Below, in pieces: positions 21,000 to 34,226 of a stretch of DNA of 64,000 nucleotides. The notes beneath the pieces were generated by a model that was not told where the DNA came from, made no database searches, and saw only the letters and a program-made list of their open reading frames with translations. The DNA comes from Rhodococcus globerulus NBRC 14531 (GTDB taxonomy: Bacteria; Actinomycetota; Actinomycetes; Mycobacteriales; Mycobacteriaceae): assembly GCF_001894805.1 (NCBI RefSeq), contig NZ_BCWX01000002.1:992001-1056000 (forward strand), given 5' to 3'. Position numbers and translations under genes: made by a program. Positions within the stretch are counted from its first letter, which is position 1, and the number at the start of each line of letters is the position of its first letter.

Positions 21000-23900
21000 T
21001 GCCACGCCGTACAGATCTCAAGCACATCCTGGTAATCGGCTCCGGTCCGATCGTCATCGGTCAGGCCTGCGAGTTCGACTACTCGGGCACCCAGGCTTGC
21101 CGCGTCCTCCAGGAGGAGGGCCTGCGCGTCAGCCTGGTCAACTCCAACCCGGCCACCATCATGACGGACCCCGAGTTCGCCGACGCTACCTACGTCGAGC
21201 CGATCACGGCCGAGTTCCTCGAGAAGGTCATCGCCAAGGAAGCGTTGCAGGGCAACAAGATCGACGCCGTCCTCGCGACGCTCGGCGGTCAGACCGCTCT
21301 CAACGCCGCTGTGGCGCTGCACGAGCAGGGCATCCTCGAGAAGTACGACGTCGAGCTGATCGGTGCCGATTTCGACGCCATCCAGCGCGGCGAGGATCGC
21401 CAGAAGTTCAAGGACATCGTTGCCAAGGTCGGCGGCGAATCCGCGAAGTCGGCTGTGTGCTACACGATGGACGAAGTACACGCCACGGTTGCCGAACTCG
21501 GCTACCCGGTTGTCGTACGCCCTTCCTTCACCATGGGCGGCCTCGGTTCCGGTATGGCGTACAACGTCGACGATCTCAACCGGATCGCCGGCGGCGGTCT
21601 GGCTGCATCGCCGACCGCCAACGTCCTGATCGAGGAATCCATCCTCGGTTGGAAGGAATACGAACTCGAACTCATGCGTGACAGTCGCGACAACGTCGTG
21701 ATCGTCTGCTCCATCGAGAACGTCGACCCGGTTGGTGTCCACACCGGCGACAGCGTCACGGTCGCCCCGGCGATGACGCTGACCGACCGCGAGTACCAGG
21801 CAATGCGCGACCTCTCCATCGACATCCTGCGTGAGGTGGGCGTCGACACCGGCGGCTGCAACATCCAGTTCGCGATGGACCCGGCCGACGGCCGCCTGGT
21901 TGTCATCGAGATGAACCCGCGCGTCTCCCGTTCGTCGGCACTGGCATCGAAAGCGACCGGGTACCCGATCGCGAAGATGGCCGCCAAGCTGGCCATCGGA
22001 TACACGCTCGACGAGATCGTCAACGACATCACCAAGGAAACCCCGGCCTGCTTCGAGCCGACGCTCGACTACGTCGTCGTCAAGGCTCCTCGCTTTGCGT
22101 TCGAGAAGTTCCCCGGCGCCGACGGAACTCTGACCACCACGATGAAGTCGGTGGGTGAGGCAATGAGCATCGGCCGCAACTTCACCGAGGCATTCGGCAA
22201 GGTCATGCGCTCGCTCGAGACCAAGCGTGCGGGTTACTGGACGGGCCCCGAGGTTGAAACCGAGAGCCTCGAAGCTCTGCTTGCCGATATCAGCGTTCCG
22301 CAGGACGGCCGCATGTACGGCATCGAGAAGGCATTTGCCCTCGGCGCCACCATCGAGCAGCTCTTCGACGCCACGAAGATCGACCCGTGGTTCCTCGATC
22401 AGTTCCAGCAGATCCACGAACTCGGTGAAAAGCTGCGCGTTGCAGAAACTTTCGATGAAATTGCGTTGCGTCAGGCCAAGTATCACGGTCTTTCGGATCG
22501 TCAGATCGCGGCCCTGCGCCCCGAACTCGGCGGCGAGGACGGTGTTCGCGCTCTGCGTGACGAGCTCGGTGTCCGCCCGGTCTACAAGACCGTCGACACG
22601 TGCGCCGCAGAGTTCGAAGCCAAGACGCCGTACCACTACTCGACGTACGAACTCGACCCCAACGCCGAGTCCGAGGTCGCCCCGCAGACCGAGCGTCCCA
22701 AGGTCCTGATCCTCGGATCAGGCCCCAACCGCATCGGTCAGGGCATCGAGTTCGACTACTCGTGTGTCCACGCTGCGCAGACTCTGTCCGAGGCCGGCTA
22801 CGAGACCGTCATGGTCAACTGCAACCCCGAGACCGTCTCGACGGACTACGACACCGCTGATCGCCTGTACTTCGAGCCGCTCACGTTCGAGGACGTGTTC
22901 GAGGTCTACCGCGCCGAAGCACAGTCGGGCACCGTTGCCGGCGTCATCGTCCAGCTCGGTGGCCAGACTCCGCTCGGGTTGGCCAAGCGCCTCGAAGCTG
23001 CAGGCGTTCCGATCGTCGGAACCAGCCCCGCTGCCATCGACCTCGCCGAGGATCGCGGCGAGTTCGGTCGAGTGCTGACCGAAGCCGGTCTGCCCGCACC
23101 GAAGTTCGGTACAGCCACCACGTTCGACGGCGCCCGCGACATCGCGGCAGGCATCGGCTACCCGGTGCTGGTGCGTCCGTCGTACGTGCTCGGTGGACGC
23201 GGCATGGAGATCGTGTACGACGAGGCTTCACTCGCCAACTACATCTCCCGGGCCACGGAAATCTCCGACGACCGCCCCGTGCTGGTCGACCGCTTCCTCG
23301 AAGATGCGGTCGAGATCGACGTCGACGCTCTCTGCGACGGCACCGAGGTGTACCTCGCGGGCGTCATGGAGCACATCGAGGAAGCCGGCATCCACTCCGG
23401 TGACTCGGCATGTGCGCTGCCGCCCATCACGCTGGGCCGTGCAGACCTCGAGAACGTTCGCCGCTCCACCGAGGCTCTGGCCAAGGGAATCGGCGTCAAG
23501 GGCCTACTCAACGTGCAGTACGCACTCAAGGACGACATCCTCTACGTCCTCGAGGCGAACCCGCGCGCCAGCCGCACCGTCCCGTTCGTCTCCAAGGCGA
23601 CGGCTGTGCAGTTGGCCAAGGCCTGTGCTCGCGTCATGCTCGGCGAATCGATCGCCGAACTGCGGGTCAGCGGAATCCTGCCTGCAGAGGGCGACGGCGG
23701 AAACACCCCGGCCGGCGCACCGATCGCGGTCAAGGAAGCAGTACTGCCGTTCAACCGGTTCCGCCGCGCCGACGGAACCGGTGTCGACACCCTGCTGAGC
23801 CCGGAAATGAAGTCCACCGGCGAGGTCATGGGCATCGACTTCGACTTCGGCACTGCCTTCGCCAAGTCGCAGACCGCTGCCTACGGATCGCTGCCCACCG

Positions 23901-24340
23901 AAGGCGCCGTATTCGTCTCGGTTGCCAACAAGGACAAGCGTTCGCTGATCTTCCCGGTCAAGCGTCTTGCGGACCTGGGCTTCACGATCCTCGCGACAGA
24001 CGGCACCGCAGAGGTCTTGCGCCGCAACGGTATCGAGTGCACCAACGTGTACAAGCAGTCCGGTGAAGAGGTGCCTGAGGGTGCTGTGACCATCGTCGAC
24101 CAGATCCGCAGCGGTGAGGTCGCCATGATCATCAACACCCCGTACGGCAACTCCGGCCCACGCGTCGACGGCTACGAGATCCGCAGTGCCGCTGTGGCGT
24201 CGAACATTCCGTGCATCACGACAGTGCAGGGCGCTTCGGCTGCCGTTCAGGGCATCGAAGCTGTTCTGCGCGGCGACATCGGCGTTCACTCCTTGCAGGA
24301 ACTGCACGCCGGACTGCGTCAACCGTCCGCACAGTCGTGA
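20999..24340 (+). CDS. carB: Carbamoyl-phosphate synthase large chain
   Basis: A 1113-residue enzyme made of two homologous ATP-grasp halves and a C-terminal methylglyoxal-synthase-like allosteric domain. The first half opens [20 protein letters not shown] and the second repeats [18 protein letters not shown] near residue 570. The metal and ATP ligands appear in [21 protein letters not shown] and [20 protein letters not shown]. The allosteric domain starts near residue 950 and should bind UMP-type effectors. It makes carbamoyl phosphate for both pyrimidine and arginine synthesis. It overlaps pyrF by four bases. Confidence 0.98.
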   Translation: MPRRTDLKHILVIGSGPIVIGQACEFDYSGTQACRVLQEEGLRVSLVNSNPATIMTDPEFADATYVEPITAEFLEKVIAKEALQGNKIDAVLATLGGQTALNAAVALHEQGILEKYDVELIGADFDAIQRGEDRQKFKDIVAKVGGESAKSAVCYTMDEVHATVAELGYPVVVRPSFTMGGLGSGMAYNVDDLNRIAGGGLAASPTANVLIEESILGWKEYELELMRDSRDNVVIVCSIENVDPVGVHTGDSVTVAPAMTLTDREYQAMRDLSIDILREVGVDTGGCNIQFAMDPADGRLVVIEMNPRVSRSSALASKATGYPIAKMAAKLAIGYTLDEIVNDITKETPACFEPTLDYVVVKAPRFAFEKFPGADGTLTTTMKSVGEAMSIGRNFTEAFGKVMRSLETKRAGYWTGPEVETESLEALLADISVPQDGRMYGIEKAFALGATIEQLFDATKIDPWFLDQFQQIHELGEKLRVAETFDEIALRQAKYHGLSDRQIAALRPELGGEDGVRALRDELGVRPVYKTVDTCAAEFEAKTPYHYSTYELDPNAESEVAPQTERPKVLILGSGPNRIGQGIEFDYSCVHAAQTLSEAGYETVMVNCNPETVSTDYDTADRLYFEPLTFEDVFEVYRAEAQSGTVAGVIVQLGGQTPLGLAKRLEAAGVPIVGTSPAAIDLAEDRGEFGRVLTEAGLPAPKFGTATTFDGARDIAAGIGYPVLVRPSYVLGGRGMEIVYDEASLANYISRATEISDDRPVLVDRFLEDAVEIDVDALCDGTEVYLAGVMEHIEEAGIHSGDSACALPPITLGRADLENVRRSTEALAKGIGVKGLLNVQYALKDDILYVLEANPRASRTVPFVSKATAVQLAKACARVMLGESIAELRVSGILPAEGDGGNTPAGAPIAVKEAVLPFNRFRRADGTGVDTLLSPEMKSTGEVMGIDFDFGTAFAKSQTAAYGSLPTEGAVFVSVANKDKRSLIFPVKRLADLGFTILATDGTAEVLRRNGIECTNVYKQSGEEVPEGAVTIVDQIRSGEVAMIINTPYGNSGPRVDGYEIRSAAVASNIPCITTVQGASAAVQGIEAVLRGDIGVHSLQELHAGLRQPSAQS

Positions 24341-25158
24341 CCCTCAGTTGGGGTCAGCGCCTTCGGTCCGCGACTGCGGACCGGGGGCGGCTGTGTGTGG
24401 GCATCGACCCGCATCCAGCTCTTCTCGACGCGTGGGGCTTGCCCCGTTCCGCTGACGGCTTGGCGAAGTTCGCGGACATCTGCGTCGAAGCGTTCACCGG
24501 TGAAGTTGCACTCGTGAAGCCGCAGGTTGCTTTTTTCGAGGCGTACGGCAGCGCAGGATTCGCCGTGCTCGAACGCACGATCGCGGCTCTTCGCGACGCC
24601 GGGACGCTCGTCGTGGCTGACGCCAAGCGCGGCGACATCGGTTCCACCATGGATGCGTATGCACAGGCGTGGCTCGGTGAATCGCCGCTGACCTCGGATT
24701 CGGTGACGGTGTCGCCGTACCTCGGGTTCGGCGCCTTGGCTCCGGCACTGGACCTTGCCCGCGAGCACGCGCGCGGAATCTTCGTGCTCGCGCGCACGTC
24801 CAACCCCGAGGGCGGCGGATTGCAGCAATCTTCTGCTGGCGGTGTGTCGGTGGCGCAGTCGATTGTCGACGACGCCGTTGCCGCCAACGCAGACGGCCGT
24901 GACACTGTCGGACTGGTTGTAGGCGCTACTCGCGATCACGGCTTGGACCTGACCGACTTCAACGGTCCGATCCTGGCTCCGGGACTCGGCGCTCAAGGTG
25001 CGACAGCCGCCGATCTGGCCGAGATCTTTGCCGGTTCGACGGAGTTGCTCCTGCCGAACTCGTCGCGCGGTGTTCTCAAGTACGGACCGTCTATCTCGGC
25101 GCTCCGCGAGGCAGCCATGCGTGATCGGGACGAGATCGAAGCAGCGTTGGCGAACTGA
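24337..25158 (+). CDS. pyrF: Orotidine-5'-phosphate decarboxylase (type 2)
   Basis: A 273-residue enzyme that decarboxylates OMP to UMP. The catalytic signature [15 protein letters not shown] and the N-terminal [10 protein letters not shown] place it in the longer type 2 subfamily found in mycobacteria. The phosphate-binding region ([11 protein letters not shown]) is near the C-terminus. GTG 24337 overlaps the carB stop (GTGA). pyrD and pyrE are not in the operon and must lie elsewhere. Confidence 0.96.
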   Translation: MTLSWGQRLRSATADRGRLCVGIDPHPALLDAWGLPRSADGLAKFADICVEAFTGEVALVKPQVAFFEAYGSAGFAVLERTIAALRDAGTLVVADAKRGDIGSTMDAYAQAWLGESPLTSDSVTVSPYLGFGALAPALDLAREHARGIFVLARTSNPEGGGLQQSSAGGVSVAQSIVDDAVAANADGRDTVGLVVGATRDHGLDLTDFNGPILAPGLGAQGATAADLAEIFAGSTELLLPNSSRGVLKYGPSISALREAAMRDRDEIEAALAN

Positions 25159-25161
25159 TCC

Positions 25162-26424
25162 GTGAGCGATCACGACGTATCCAGTGGTGTCGGATCGCGG
25201 TGGTACCGTCCTGCGGTGAGTGGATTGGACGGATTGTGGACGCGTCGCTGGTGGCGCGTCGGGGTGCTTGTTGTGGTGTGTGGGTTGTTGGCCACCGCGT
25301 TTCAGGCTCTGACCGGTGTACACGGCGACGACCTCGCGGTGTACCGGACGGCCGGGCAGGCCGTCTTGGATGGCACAAACCTCTACGACGGCTCGTTCAA
25401 CGCCCGATTGCCGTTCACGTATCCACCGTTTGCCGCCGTCGTTGCCGTCCCGGTGGCGATCGGCACCTGGGGTTTCATGCAGTGGACGTGGAGTTTCATC
25501 AGTCTTCTGATGCTGGCCGCGATCATCGTACTGAGCTACCGGGGAGTGCCGCTCACACGTAAGCGACCGCTGTCGGTGTACGTGGGATTCCTGATTCTGT
25601 GGACGATTGCGTCGCCGATTTCGGATCACCTCGGGTACGGGCAGGTTGGACTGTTTCTGACGTTCCTGTGCCTGATCGACGTCCTCGCGCGGCCGAAGTG
25701 GCTGCCCGAGGGCGTCCTGGTCGGCATAGCCGGAGCTGTCAAACTCGTGCCCATCGTCTACCTCGGCTACTACGTCATCACCGGGAAGTGGAAGGCCTTT
25801 GCGGGCGGCGCTGCGGGTTTCGCGGGAGCAACCGCCGTAGGTTTCGCGATACTGCCACGAGCGAGCCTCGACTACTTCGGTGACATCGCATCGCTGTCGG
25901 GACGCGTCGCCGTGGGAGACCCGGCGGTCTTCGGAAATCAGTCGCTCCGTGGAATGGCGCTGCGGGTGCTTCCCGACGCCATGGTGGGGCCTGTGTGGCT
26001 GGCTGCGTGTGTTGTTCTTGCCGGGCTGGGGATTCTTGCGACTCGGCGTGTACAGCGCTTACGCGGGGATCTGGCGGCGTTTACCGTGGTCGCGCTGCTT
26101 GCCGCTGTAGTGACACCTATCGCGTGGACCCATCATTTCGTGTGGCTGGTGCCAGCCGTTGGCGTGCTCTTGACGCCGCCGCGGGGGAGGAGCACGATTC
26201 CCGCCTGGTCGTTGGCCGCCGCTGCACTGACTGCAGCAGTGGTGCTGTTCCGGTTGCCGCGCGTCGGCGCAGACCTCGACGTCCCGGTTGTCGGCTTTGT
26301 CTTGGAGAATTCTTTACTCTGGGTTGCGTTTGCTGTCCTCGTAGCGTTGGTCGTACCGGGTGCGGACCGAAATGCCGGTGCCGACGCGAGCGCCGGCGAT
26401 CCGAAATCTTCGCTTTCTGCGTGA
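25162..26424 (+). CDS. GT87-family polyprenol-phosphate-mannose mannosyltransferase
   Basis: A 420-residue membrane protein with about ten hydrophobic segments and the periplasmic aspartate motif DDLAVYRTAGQAVLDG after the first helix, followed by LPFTYPPFAAVVAVP, both typical of the GT87 (DUF2029) alpha-1,2-mannosyltransferases. Such enzymes add mannose from polyprenyl-phosphate-mannose to lipoglycans or arabinan outside the membrane. It starts three bases after pyrF and may be cotranscribed, an unusual link between nucleotide and envelope synthesis. The exact acceptor glycan cannot be told. Confidence 0.85.
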   Translation: MSDHDVSSGVGSRWYRPAVSGLDGLWTRRWWRVGVLVVVCGLLATAFQALTGVHGDDLAVYRTAGQAVLDGTNLYDGSFNARLPFTYPPFAAVVAVPVAIGTWGFMQWTWSFISLLMLAAIIVLSYRGVPLTRKRPLSVYVGFLILWTIASPISDHLGYGQVGLFLTFLCLIDVLARPKWLPEGVLVGIAGAVKLVPIVYLGYYVITGKWKAFAGGAAGFAGATAVGFAILPRASLDYFGDIASLSGRVAVGDPAVFGNQSLRGMALRVLPDAMVGPVWLAACVVLAGLGILATRRVQRLRGDLAAFTVVALLAAVVTPIAWTHHFVWLVPAVGVLLTPPRGRSTIPAWSLAAAALTAAVVLFRLPRVGADLDVPVVGFVLENSLLWVAFAVLVALVVPGADRNAGADASAGDPKSSLSA

Positions 26425-26794
26425 GTTTCGCTCGCGACACGCGCAAACGCGTCGAATTGCGTCGAAAAATTTGACTGTGGCACCGGGCACGTTTGGTGGC
26501 GGTGCGGCCGACGCCTGGGGCAACCTTGGGTGCTATTCGGTAGATTTACCGAAAAGCCCTGTGTTACAATAGTTTTCGCAATCATATTAACGTCCATGTT
26601 GTTTTGTTTCGGTCGAGATAGCGCTGTCGTGCACATCGATTTCGAGATACGTTTCAGAGCGCATAACCCACCGTGATCTGCACCGGACCGCGGGGGGTGG
26701 GTTAGCAATTCGCGCCAGGCGTGAGTACGGTCGCTATCGCTGCTGGTTATCCAGTGGAATAGACAAAATTTGCACACGACGAGACGGAGGAACC
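26425..26794 (+). promoter_or_regulatory. Long structured leader region of mihF
   Basis: A 370-base gap without a gene ahead of mihF. It holds an inverted repeat TTCGGTA/TACCGAA (26536-26542 and 26547-26553), a TACAAT box (26565-26570) usable as a -10, and a second inverted repeat TAACCCACC/GGTGGGTTA (26664-26672 and 26696-26704). If transcription starts near 26577 the mihF mRNA would carry a leader of over 200 bases. The first repeat might also end the GT87 transcript. Confidence 0.5.
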
Positions 26795-27115
26795 GTGGCC
26801 CTTCCCCAGTTGACTGATGAGCAGCGCGCTGCTGCTTTGGAGAAGGCAGCTGCTGCCCGCAAGGCCAGGGCTGAGCTCAAGGAGCGCCTGAAGCGTGGCG
26901 GCACCGACCTTAAAGAGGTCCTCAAGGACGCCGAAGACAACGAAATCTTGGGCAAGATGAAGGTTTCTGCACTGCTCGAGGCTTTGCCGAAGGTGGGCAA
27001 GGTCAAGGCTCAGGAGATCATGACCGAGCTGGAGATCGCTCCGACCCGTCGCATCCGCGGCCTCGGTGATCGTCAGCGTCGGGCTCTGCTCACCAAGTTC
27101 GACTTCGAGGTCTGA
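26795..27115 (+). CDS. mihF: Actinobacterial integration host factor
   Basis: A 106-residue basic nucleoid protein with a long Ala/Lys/Glu-rich N-terminal helix (EQRAAALEKAAAARKARAEL) and a helix-two-turn-helix DNA-binding part (LLEALPKVGKVKAQEIM, then RIRGLGDRQRRALL). It bends and compacts DNA and is the actinobacterial counterpart of IHF, not related to HU. The GTG start follows GACGGAGGAACC. The long upstream region suggests tight control. Position just before gmk-rpoZ is conserved in mycobacteria. Confidence 0.95.
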   Translation: MALPQLTDEQRAAALEKAAAARKARAELKERLKRGGTDLKEVLKDAEDNEILGKMKVSALLEALPKVGKVKAQEIMTELEIAPTRRIRGLGDRQRRALLTKFDFEV

Positions 27116-27175
27116 GTCGAACCGTGAGAAAAACTGGCGCAACAGTAGTGATGAGCGCTGCGAAAACAGTTTCTT

Positions 27176-29437
<2,262 letters not shown>

Positions 29438-29439
29438 AG

Positions 29440-29471
29440 GGGTGAGGGGCTTCTCACCCGTTTCGGGTGAG
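29440..29471 (+). terminator. Alternating hairpins after coaBC
   Basis: Three arms occur in series: GGGTGAG (29440-29446), CTCACCC (29453-29459) and GGGTGAG (29465-29471). The middle arm can pair with either neighbour; the second pairing gives an 8-bp stem with a TTT loop. It lies just past the coaBC stop and about 140 bases ahead of metK, so it may be a terminator or a switch in the metK leader. Confidence 0.5.
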
Positions 29472-29612
29472 CGTAAGGGTGTTGCGCCGAGCGTTCAACG
29501 GATATCGTCGGCGCAGCTACACCCTGAATAAGCGACAAAACGGCCACCACACGGTGGTCGTGTTATTTCAATAAGCTGTAGTCATGAACTCAAGGCGTCG
29601 AGAGGGAGATCT

Positions 29613-30827
<1,215 letters not shown>

Positions 30828-30852
30828 TAACTGACGTACAGACGGGGCGCGG

Positions 30853-32871
30853 GTGGGCGCGGAAAGAGTAGCGGCAGAGGTTGATCCGGTTGCCCGGGTG
30901 CTCCCGATGCTCCCGCTCGCCCACCTCGACCGAGAGTTCGACTACCTCGTTCCCCGTGAACTCGAAGCGGATGCGCAACCCGGTGTACGGGTGCGCATCC
31001 GCTTTGCTGGTCGTCTGGTCGACGGGTTCATCGTCTCCCGCGAGGCGACCAGCGATCATCAGGGCAAATTCGGGTGGCTCGAACGTGTCATTTCGGCCGA
31101 GCGAGTCCTCACTGCCGAGATAGCGCAACTGGTCGACCGCGTTGCCGAACGCTATGCAGGCACCCGGGCCGACGTGCTTCGACTAGCCGTTCCGCCGCGT
31201 CACGCCAAGGTGGAAGGCGAGCCGTGGGAACTCAGCGGTGACATCGCCGCGCCCACACTGGACGAACGAGGCTGGCACCTCTATCAGTACGGCGACGCGT
31301 TTGTCACCGCTGTCCGCGAACTGCGTGCTCCGCGAGCGGTGTGGCAGGCGTTGCCCGGTGAGGATTGGCCACTGCGGTTGGCGGAACTCGCCGGTTCGGT
31401 AGCGGCGGCAGGCAAGAGTGCGGTCATCGTCGTTCCGGATCAGCGTGATCTAGATCGAGTTCTTGCCGCCTGCGAGAAAGTATCCGGACCTGAAGCGGTA
31501 GTAGGACTTTCAGCGGGACTTGGCCCGGCTATGCGCTATCGGCGGTGGCTTGCGGCCCTTCGCGGAAGCGCCCGCATCGTCGTCGGCACGCGAAGCTCCG
31601 TTTTTGCCCCCACGCCGGACACCGGCCTTGTTGTCGTGTGGGACGACGGCGACGACAACCTGTCCGAGCCCCGCTCGCCCTACCCGCACGCCCGTGAGTC
31701 CGCGGTATTGCGGGCGCATGTGGCCGGGTGCGCCGTGGTGATCGGCGGTTTCTCCCGAACTGCGGAGTCTCAGGTGCTCGTCGATTCGGGGTGGGCCCAC
31801 GATTTGGTCGCCGCTCGGGATGTGGTCAGGCACTGCTCACCCAAGATCACCGCATTGGCGGATAGTGATCACGCGTTGGCCCGCGACCCCGGTGCGAGGG
31901 CAGCACGGTTGCCGGCGATCGCTTTTGCCGCGGCCAGGCGAGCATTGGCCGACGGCCGTGGCGTGTTGGTGCAGGTGCCGCGTCGTGGGTACGTTCCGAC
32001 ACTCGCGTGCGGGAAGTGCCGGGCGCCGGCGCGGTGCCGCCGTTGCAACGGACCGTTGGCGTTGCCATCTGCAGCAGGTCCCGACGGTGCCGGAATTCCC
32101 GAGTGCCGCTGGTGCGGCGTCGCCGACGCGGCCTACCGATGCCATGCGTGTGGAGCCAAGGCGTTGCGTGCCGTTGTGGTCGGGGCGGGCCGAACAGCTG
32201 AGGAACTCGGTCGCGCGTTCCCCGGGGTGAAGGTTGTGCTGTCCGGTGGCGGCGATGTGGTCAAGGAAGTTGCCCAGGGCCCGGCGCTGGTGGTCTCGAC
32301 CGTCGGCGCGGAACCGGTGATGACCGGGGGCTATGGTGCTGCTTTGTTGCTCGACGGGTGGGCATTGCTCGGGCGCGCAGATCTTCGCGCCGAGGAAGAG
32401 ACTCTGCGGCGCTGGATGTCTGCCGCCGCCTTGGTGATTCCACTGTCCGACGGTGGCGAGGTAGTAGTGGTCGCGGATTCGGGAATCCCGACAGTTCAGG
32501 CTTTGGTCCGGTGGGATCCGGTTGGGCACGCCCGCAGTCAGTTCGACGAACGCGACGAGGTCGGCTTTCCGCCTGCCGTCCATCTGGCGGCCATCGACGG
32601 TGGTAGCGCCGCGATTACTGAACTGGTCGCTTCTGCCGATCTGCCTGCGAGCGCGGTTCTCCTCGGGCCTGTGGAATTGCCTGCGGGGGAGAGGCTTCCG
32701 TATTCCGGTGAGGACGAGGCGGGCGTAGCTCCCGAGCGTCTGCTGATTCGAGTGCCGCGCAAGGACGGCCGGGCACTGGCTGACGCTCTAGCTCATGCTC
32801 GCGCAGCCCGGAGCGCCCGAAAATCCTCCGGACCTGTGCGTATTCAGATTGACCCGCGTCGAATCGGCTGA
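30853..32871 (+). CDS. priA: Probable replication restart protein PriA (helicase motifs degenerate)
   Basis: A 672-residue primosomal protein N' homologue of the actinobacterial type. The 3'-DNA-binding domain (VARVLPMLPLAHLDREFDYL, VRVRIRFAGRLVDGFI) and the zinc-binding cysteine array (CGKCRAPARCRRCNG, CRWCG, CHACG) are intact. The helicase core has lost its ATPase motifs: no GxGKT P-loop is seen, and the usual DEEH box reads WDDGDDN. It may load or stabilise the restart primosome without unwinding. It starts at GTG 30853, 25 bases after metK. Confidence 0.9.
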   Translation: MGAERVAAEVDPVARVLPMLPLAHLDREFDYLVPRELEADAQPGVRVRIRFAGRLVDGFIVSREATSDHQGKFGWLERVISAERVLTAEIAQLVDRVAERYAGTRADVLRLAVPPRHAKVEGEPWELSGDIAAPTLDERGWHLYQYGDAFVTAVRELRAPRAVWQALPGEDWPLRLAELAGSVAAAGKSAVIVVPDQRDLDRVLAACEKVSGPEAVVGLSAGLGPAMRYRRWLAALRGSARIVVGTRSSVFAPTPDTGLVVVWDDGDDNLSEPRSPYPHARESAVLRAHVAGCAVVIGGFSRTAESQVLVDSGWAHDLVAARDVVRHCSPKITALADSDHALARDPGARAARLPAIAFAAARRALADGRGVLVQVPRRGYVPTLACGKCRAPARCRRCNGPLALPSAAGPDGAGIPECRWCGVADAAYRCHACGAKALRAVVVGAGRTAEELGRAFPGVKVVLSGGGDVVKEVAQGPALVVSTVGAEPVMTGGYGAALLLDGWALLGRADLRAEEETLRRWMSAAALVIPLSDGGEVVVVADSGIPTVQALVRWDPVGHARSQFDERDEVGFPPAVHLAAIDGGSAAITELVASADLPASAVLLGPVELPAGERLPYSGEDEAGVAPERLLIRVPRKDGRALADALAHARAARSARKSSGPVRIQIDPRRIG

Positions 32872-32921
32872 GAAATTTCTTGGTGGCCTGGCGCTTTGCA
32901 TGATTGCGGATGTGTGCTGCC

Positions 32922-32927
32922 TATACT
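32922..32927 (+). promoter_or_regulatory. -10 box for riboswitch transcript
   Basis: TATACT precedes the start of the cobalamin riboswitch by about ten bases, with TTGCAT-like sequence 20 bases upstream as a poor -35 candidate. Confidence 0.5.
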
Positions 32928-32933
32928 GACCAC

Positions 32934-33030
32934 TGTCTGACGAGGGAATACCGGTGAGAATCCGGAACTGACGCGCAACGGCGATGGGATTTCCCACGAG
33001 TCCGAATACTCGTCCGGCACCACATCGAGG
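32934..33030 (+). promoter_or_regulatory. Cobalamin (B12) riboswitch
   Basis: The conserved core is present in order: GGGAATACCGGTGAGAATCC (32944-32963), then GGAACTGACGCGCAACGG (32963-32981, containing the CGCAAC segment), a stem GATGGGATTTCCCAC and the B12 box AGTCCGAATACTCGTCC (32999-33015). It lies directly ahead of a substrate-binding lipoprotein and should lower its expression when cobalamin is plentiful, probably by sequestering the ribosome site near 33076-33080. Confidence 0.88.
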
Positions 33031-33089
33031 ATGGCGATTGCCACATGTCGGGCTCCGCGACCGAGCCCCTGATCGAAGGACGACTTTCC

Positions 33090-34148
33090 GTGCCCACCGC
33101 ACCACTGACGCGCGCACTCACTGCCGCGACCGGATTGCTCTGCACCACCGCACTACTGACCGGGTGCTCCAGCGCTACTGCGCCGGACGCCGCGACCCCG
33201 ACTACCGTTGCTGCTGATGCAGCGGGCCCTACAACTTACCCGTTGACACTCGAAAATTGTGGTGTGTCAGTGACATTCGATTCGGCGCCGCAACGAGCTG
33301 TGTCGCTGTACCAGAGTGCGACGGAGATTTTGCTCTCGCTCGGTCTCGGCGACCGGATGGTAGGCACCTCCACCTGGTTCGATCCTGTTCTCGCTCCTCT
33401 CGCGGCCCAGAACGACCTGGTGCCGAGACTGGCCGACAATGACGCGTCGCTCGAAGTGGTACTCGACACCGAACCCGATCTGGTGACGTCGGCGAGCGCC
33501 CACACCTTCACCTCAGCCGTTGTTGCGGAACGCTCCCGATTCGCGGAACTGGGAGTTCCCACGTATCAGTCGCCGTCTGTCTGTACCGATGCCGTCGTGG
33601 AGGGGGAGAACGTCTCGCGTACCGCGACTCTGACCATCGACACGCTGTACCGGGAGATTCGTGAGCTGGCGGCGATCTTCGACGTGCAGGATCGTGGCGC
33701 AGAGTTGATTGCCGAACTGCAGTCGCGGCTATCGGAAGCGGCGGCCGGTGTTGCCGGTTCGGGAAGAACGCTCGCTTTCTGGTTCTCCGGACTCGAGGCT
33801 CCGTACATGGCCGGATGTTGTTCGGCCCCAGGTCTTCTTGCCGACGAGGCAGGCGCCGTCAACGTATTTGCGGATCTGTCCGACGACTGGCCGGAAGTGA
33901 GTTGGGAAGCGGTAGCCGACCGCGACCCGGATGTGTTGGTGCTCGGTGACCTTCACCGTCGGCGAGTAGACGGTGATTCGTTGGAAACAAAAATCGCCTT
34001 TCTCGAATCGAATCCGGTGACCGCGCAGATGACTGCCGTGCGGAACCGCAACTACGTCACATTGTCCGGGGCCGAGATGGATCCAGGGATCCGCGAGATC
34101 GACGCACTGGAAAAACTCGCAGACGGACTGCGCTCGACGGTGGGCTGA
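33090..34148 (+). CDS. Cobalamin/siderophore-type ABC substrate-binding lipoprotein
   Basis: A 352-residue lipoprotein with signal peptide and lipobox LLTGC (C26), then a helical-backbone periplasmic binding fold of the BtuF/FhuD class (RAVSLYQSATEILLSLGLGDRM; DTEPDLVTSASAHTFTSA; PDVLVLGDLHR). The upstream B12 riboswitch points to a cobalamin, cobinamide or cobalt-related ligand. I chose GTG 33090, which follows GAAGGA and leaves room for the riboswitch expression platform; ATG 33045 is the alternative. No permease or ATPase gene is adjacent. It has several cysteines (CC at about residues 245-246) unusual for the family. Confidence 0.85.
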   Translation: MPTAPLTRALTAATGLLCTTALLTGCSSATAPDAATPTTVAADAAGPTTYPLTLENCGVSVTFDSAPQRAVSLYQSATEILLSLGLGDRMVGTSTWFDPVLAPLAAQNDLVPRLADNDASLEVVLDTEPDLVTSASAHTFTSAVVAERSRFAELGVPTYQSPSVCTDAVVEGENVSRTATLTIDTLYREIRELAAIFDVQDRGAELIAELQSRLSEAAAGVAGSGRTLAFWFSGLEAPYMAGCCSAPGLLADEAGAVNVFADLSDDWPEVSWEAVADRDPDVLVLGDLHRRRVDGDSLETKIAFLESNPVTAQMTAVRNRNYVTLSGAEMDPGIREIDALEKLADGLRSTVG

Positions 34149-34180
34149 TACTGCTCGAGACATTGCACCTTCGATCTGTG

Positions 34181-34210
34181 CGATATATCGTCGAACTATC
34201 AGCGATATCG
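34181..34210 (+). promoter_or_regulatory. Probable PadR operator (paired palindromes)
   Basis: CGATATATCG (34181-34190) and CGATATCG (34203-34210) are perfect palindromes whose starts are 22 bp apart, about two helical turns, directly upstream of the PadR gene. This looks like a double site for autorepression. Confidence 0.6.
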
Positions 34211-34226
34211 GCGAAGGGTAGCAACA

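Noticed and set aside
20996-22636. 546-codon minus-strand open frame
   Set aside because: Lies entirely antisense to carB. Long antisense frames are common opposite GC-rich codons and this one has no domain.
29438-29612. SAM riboswitch ahead of metK
   Set aside because: No conserved SAM-I, SAM-II or SAM-IV core was visible; only the alternating GGGTGAG arms.
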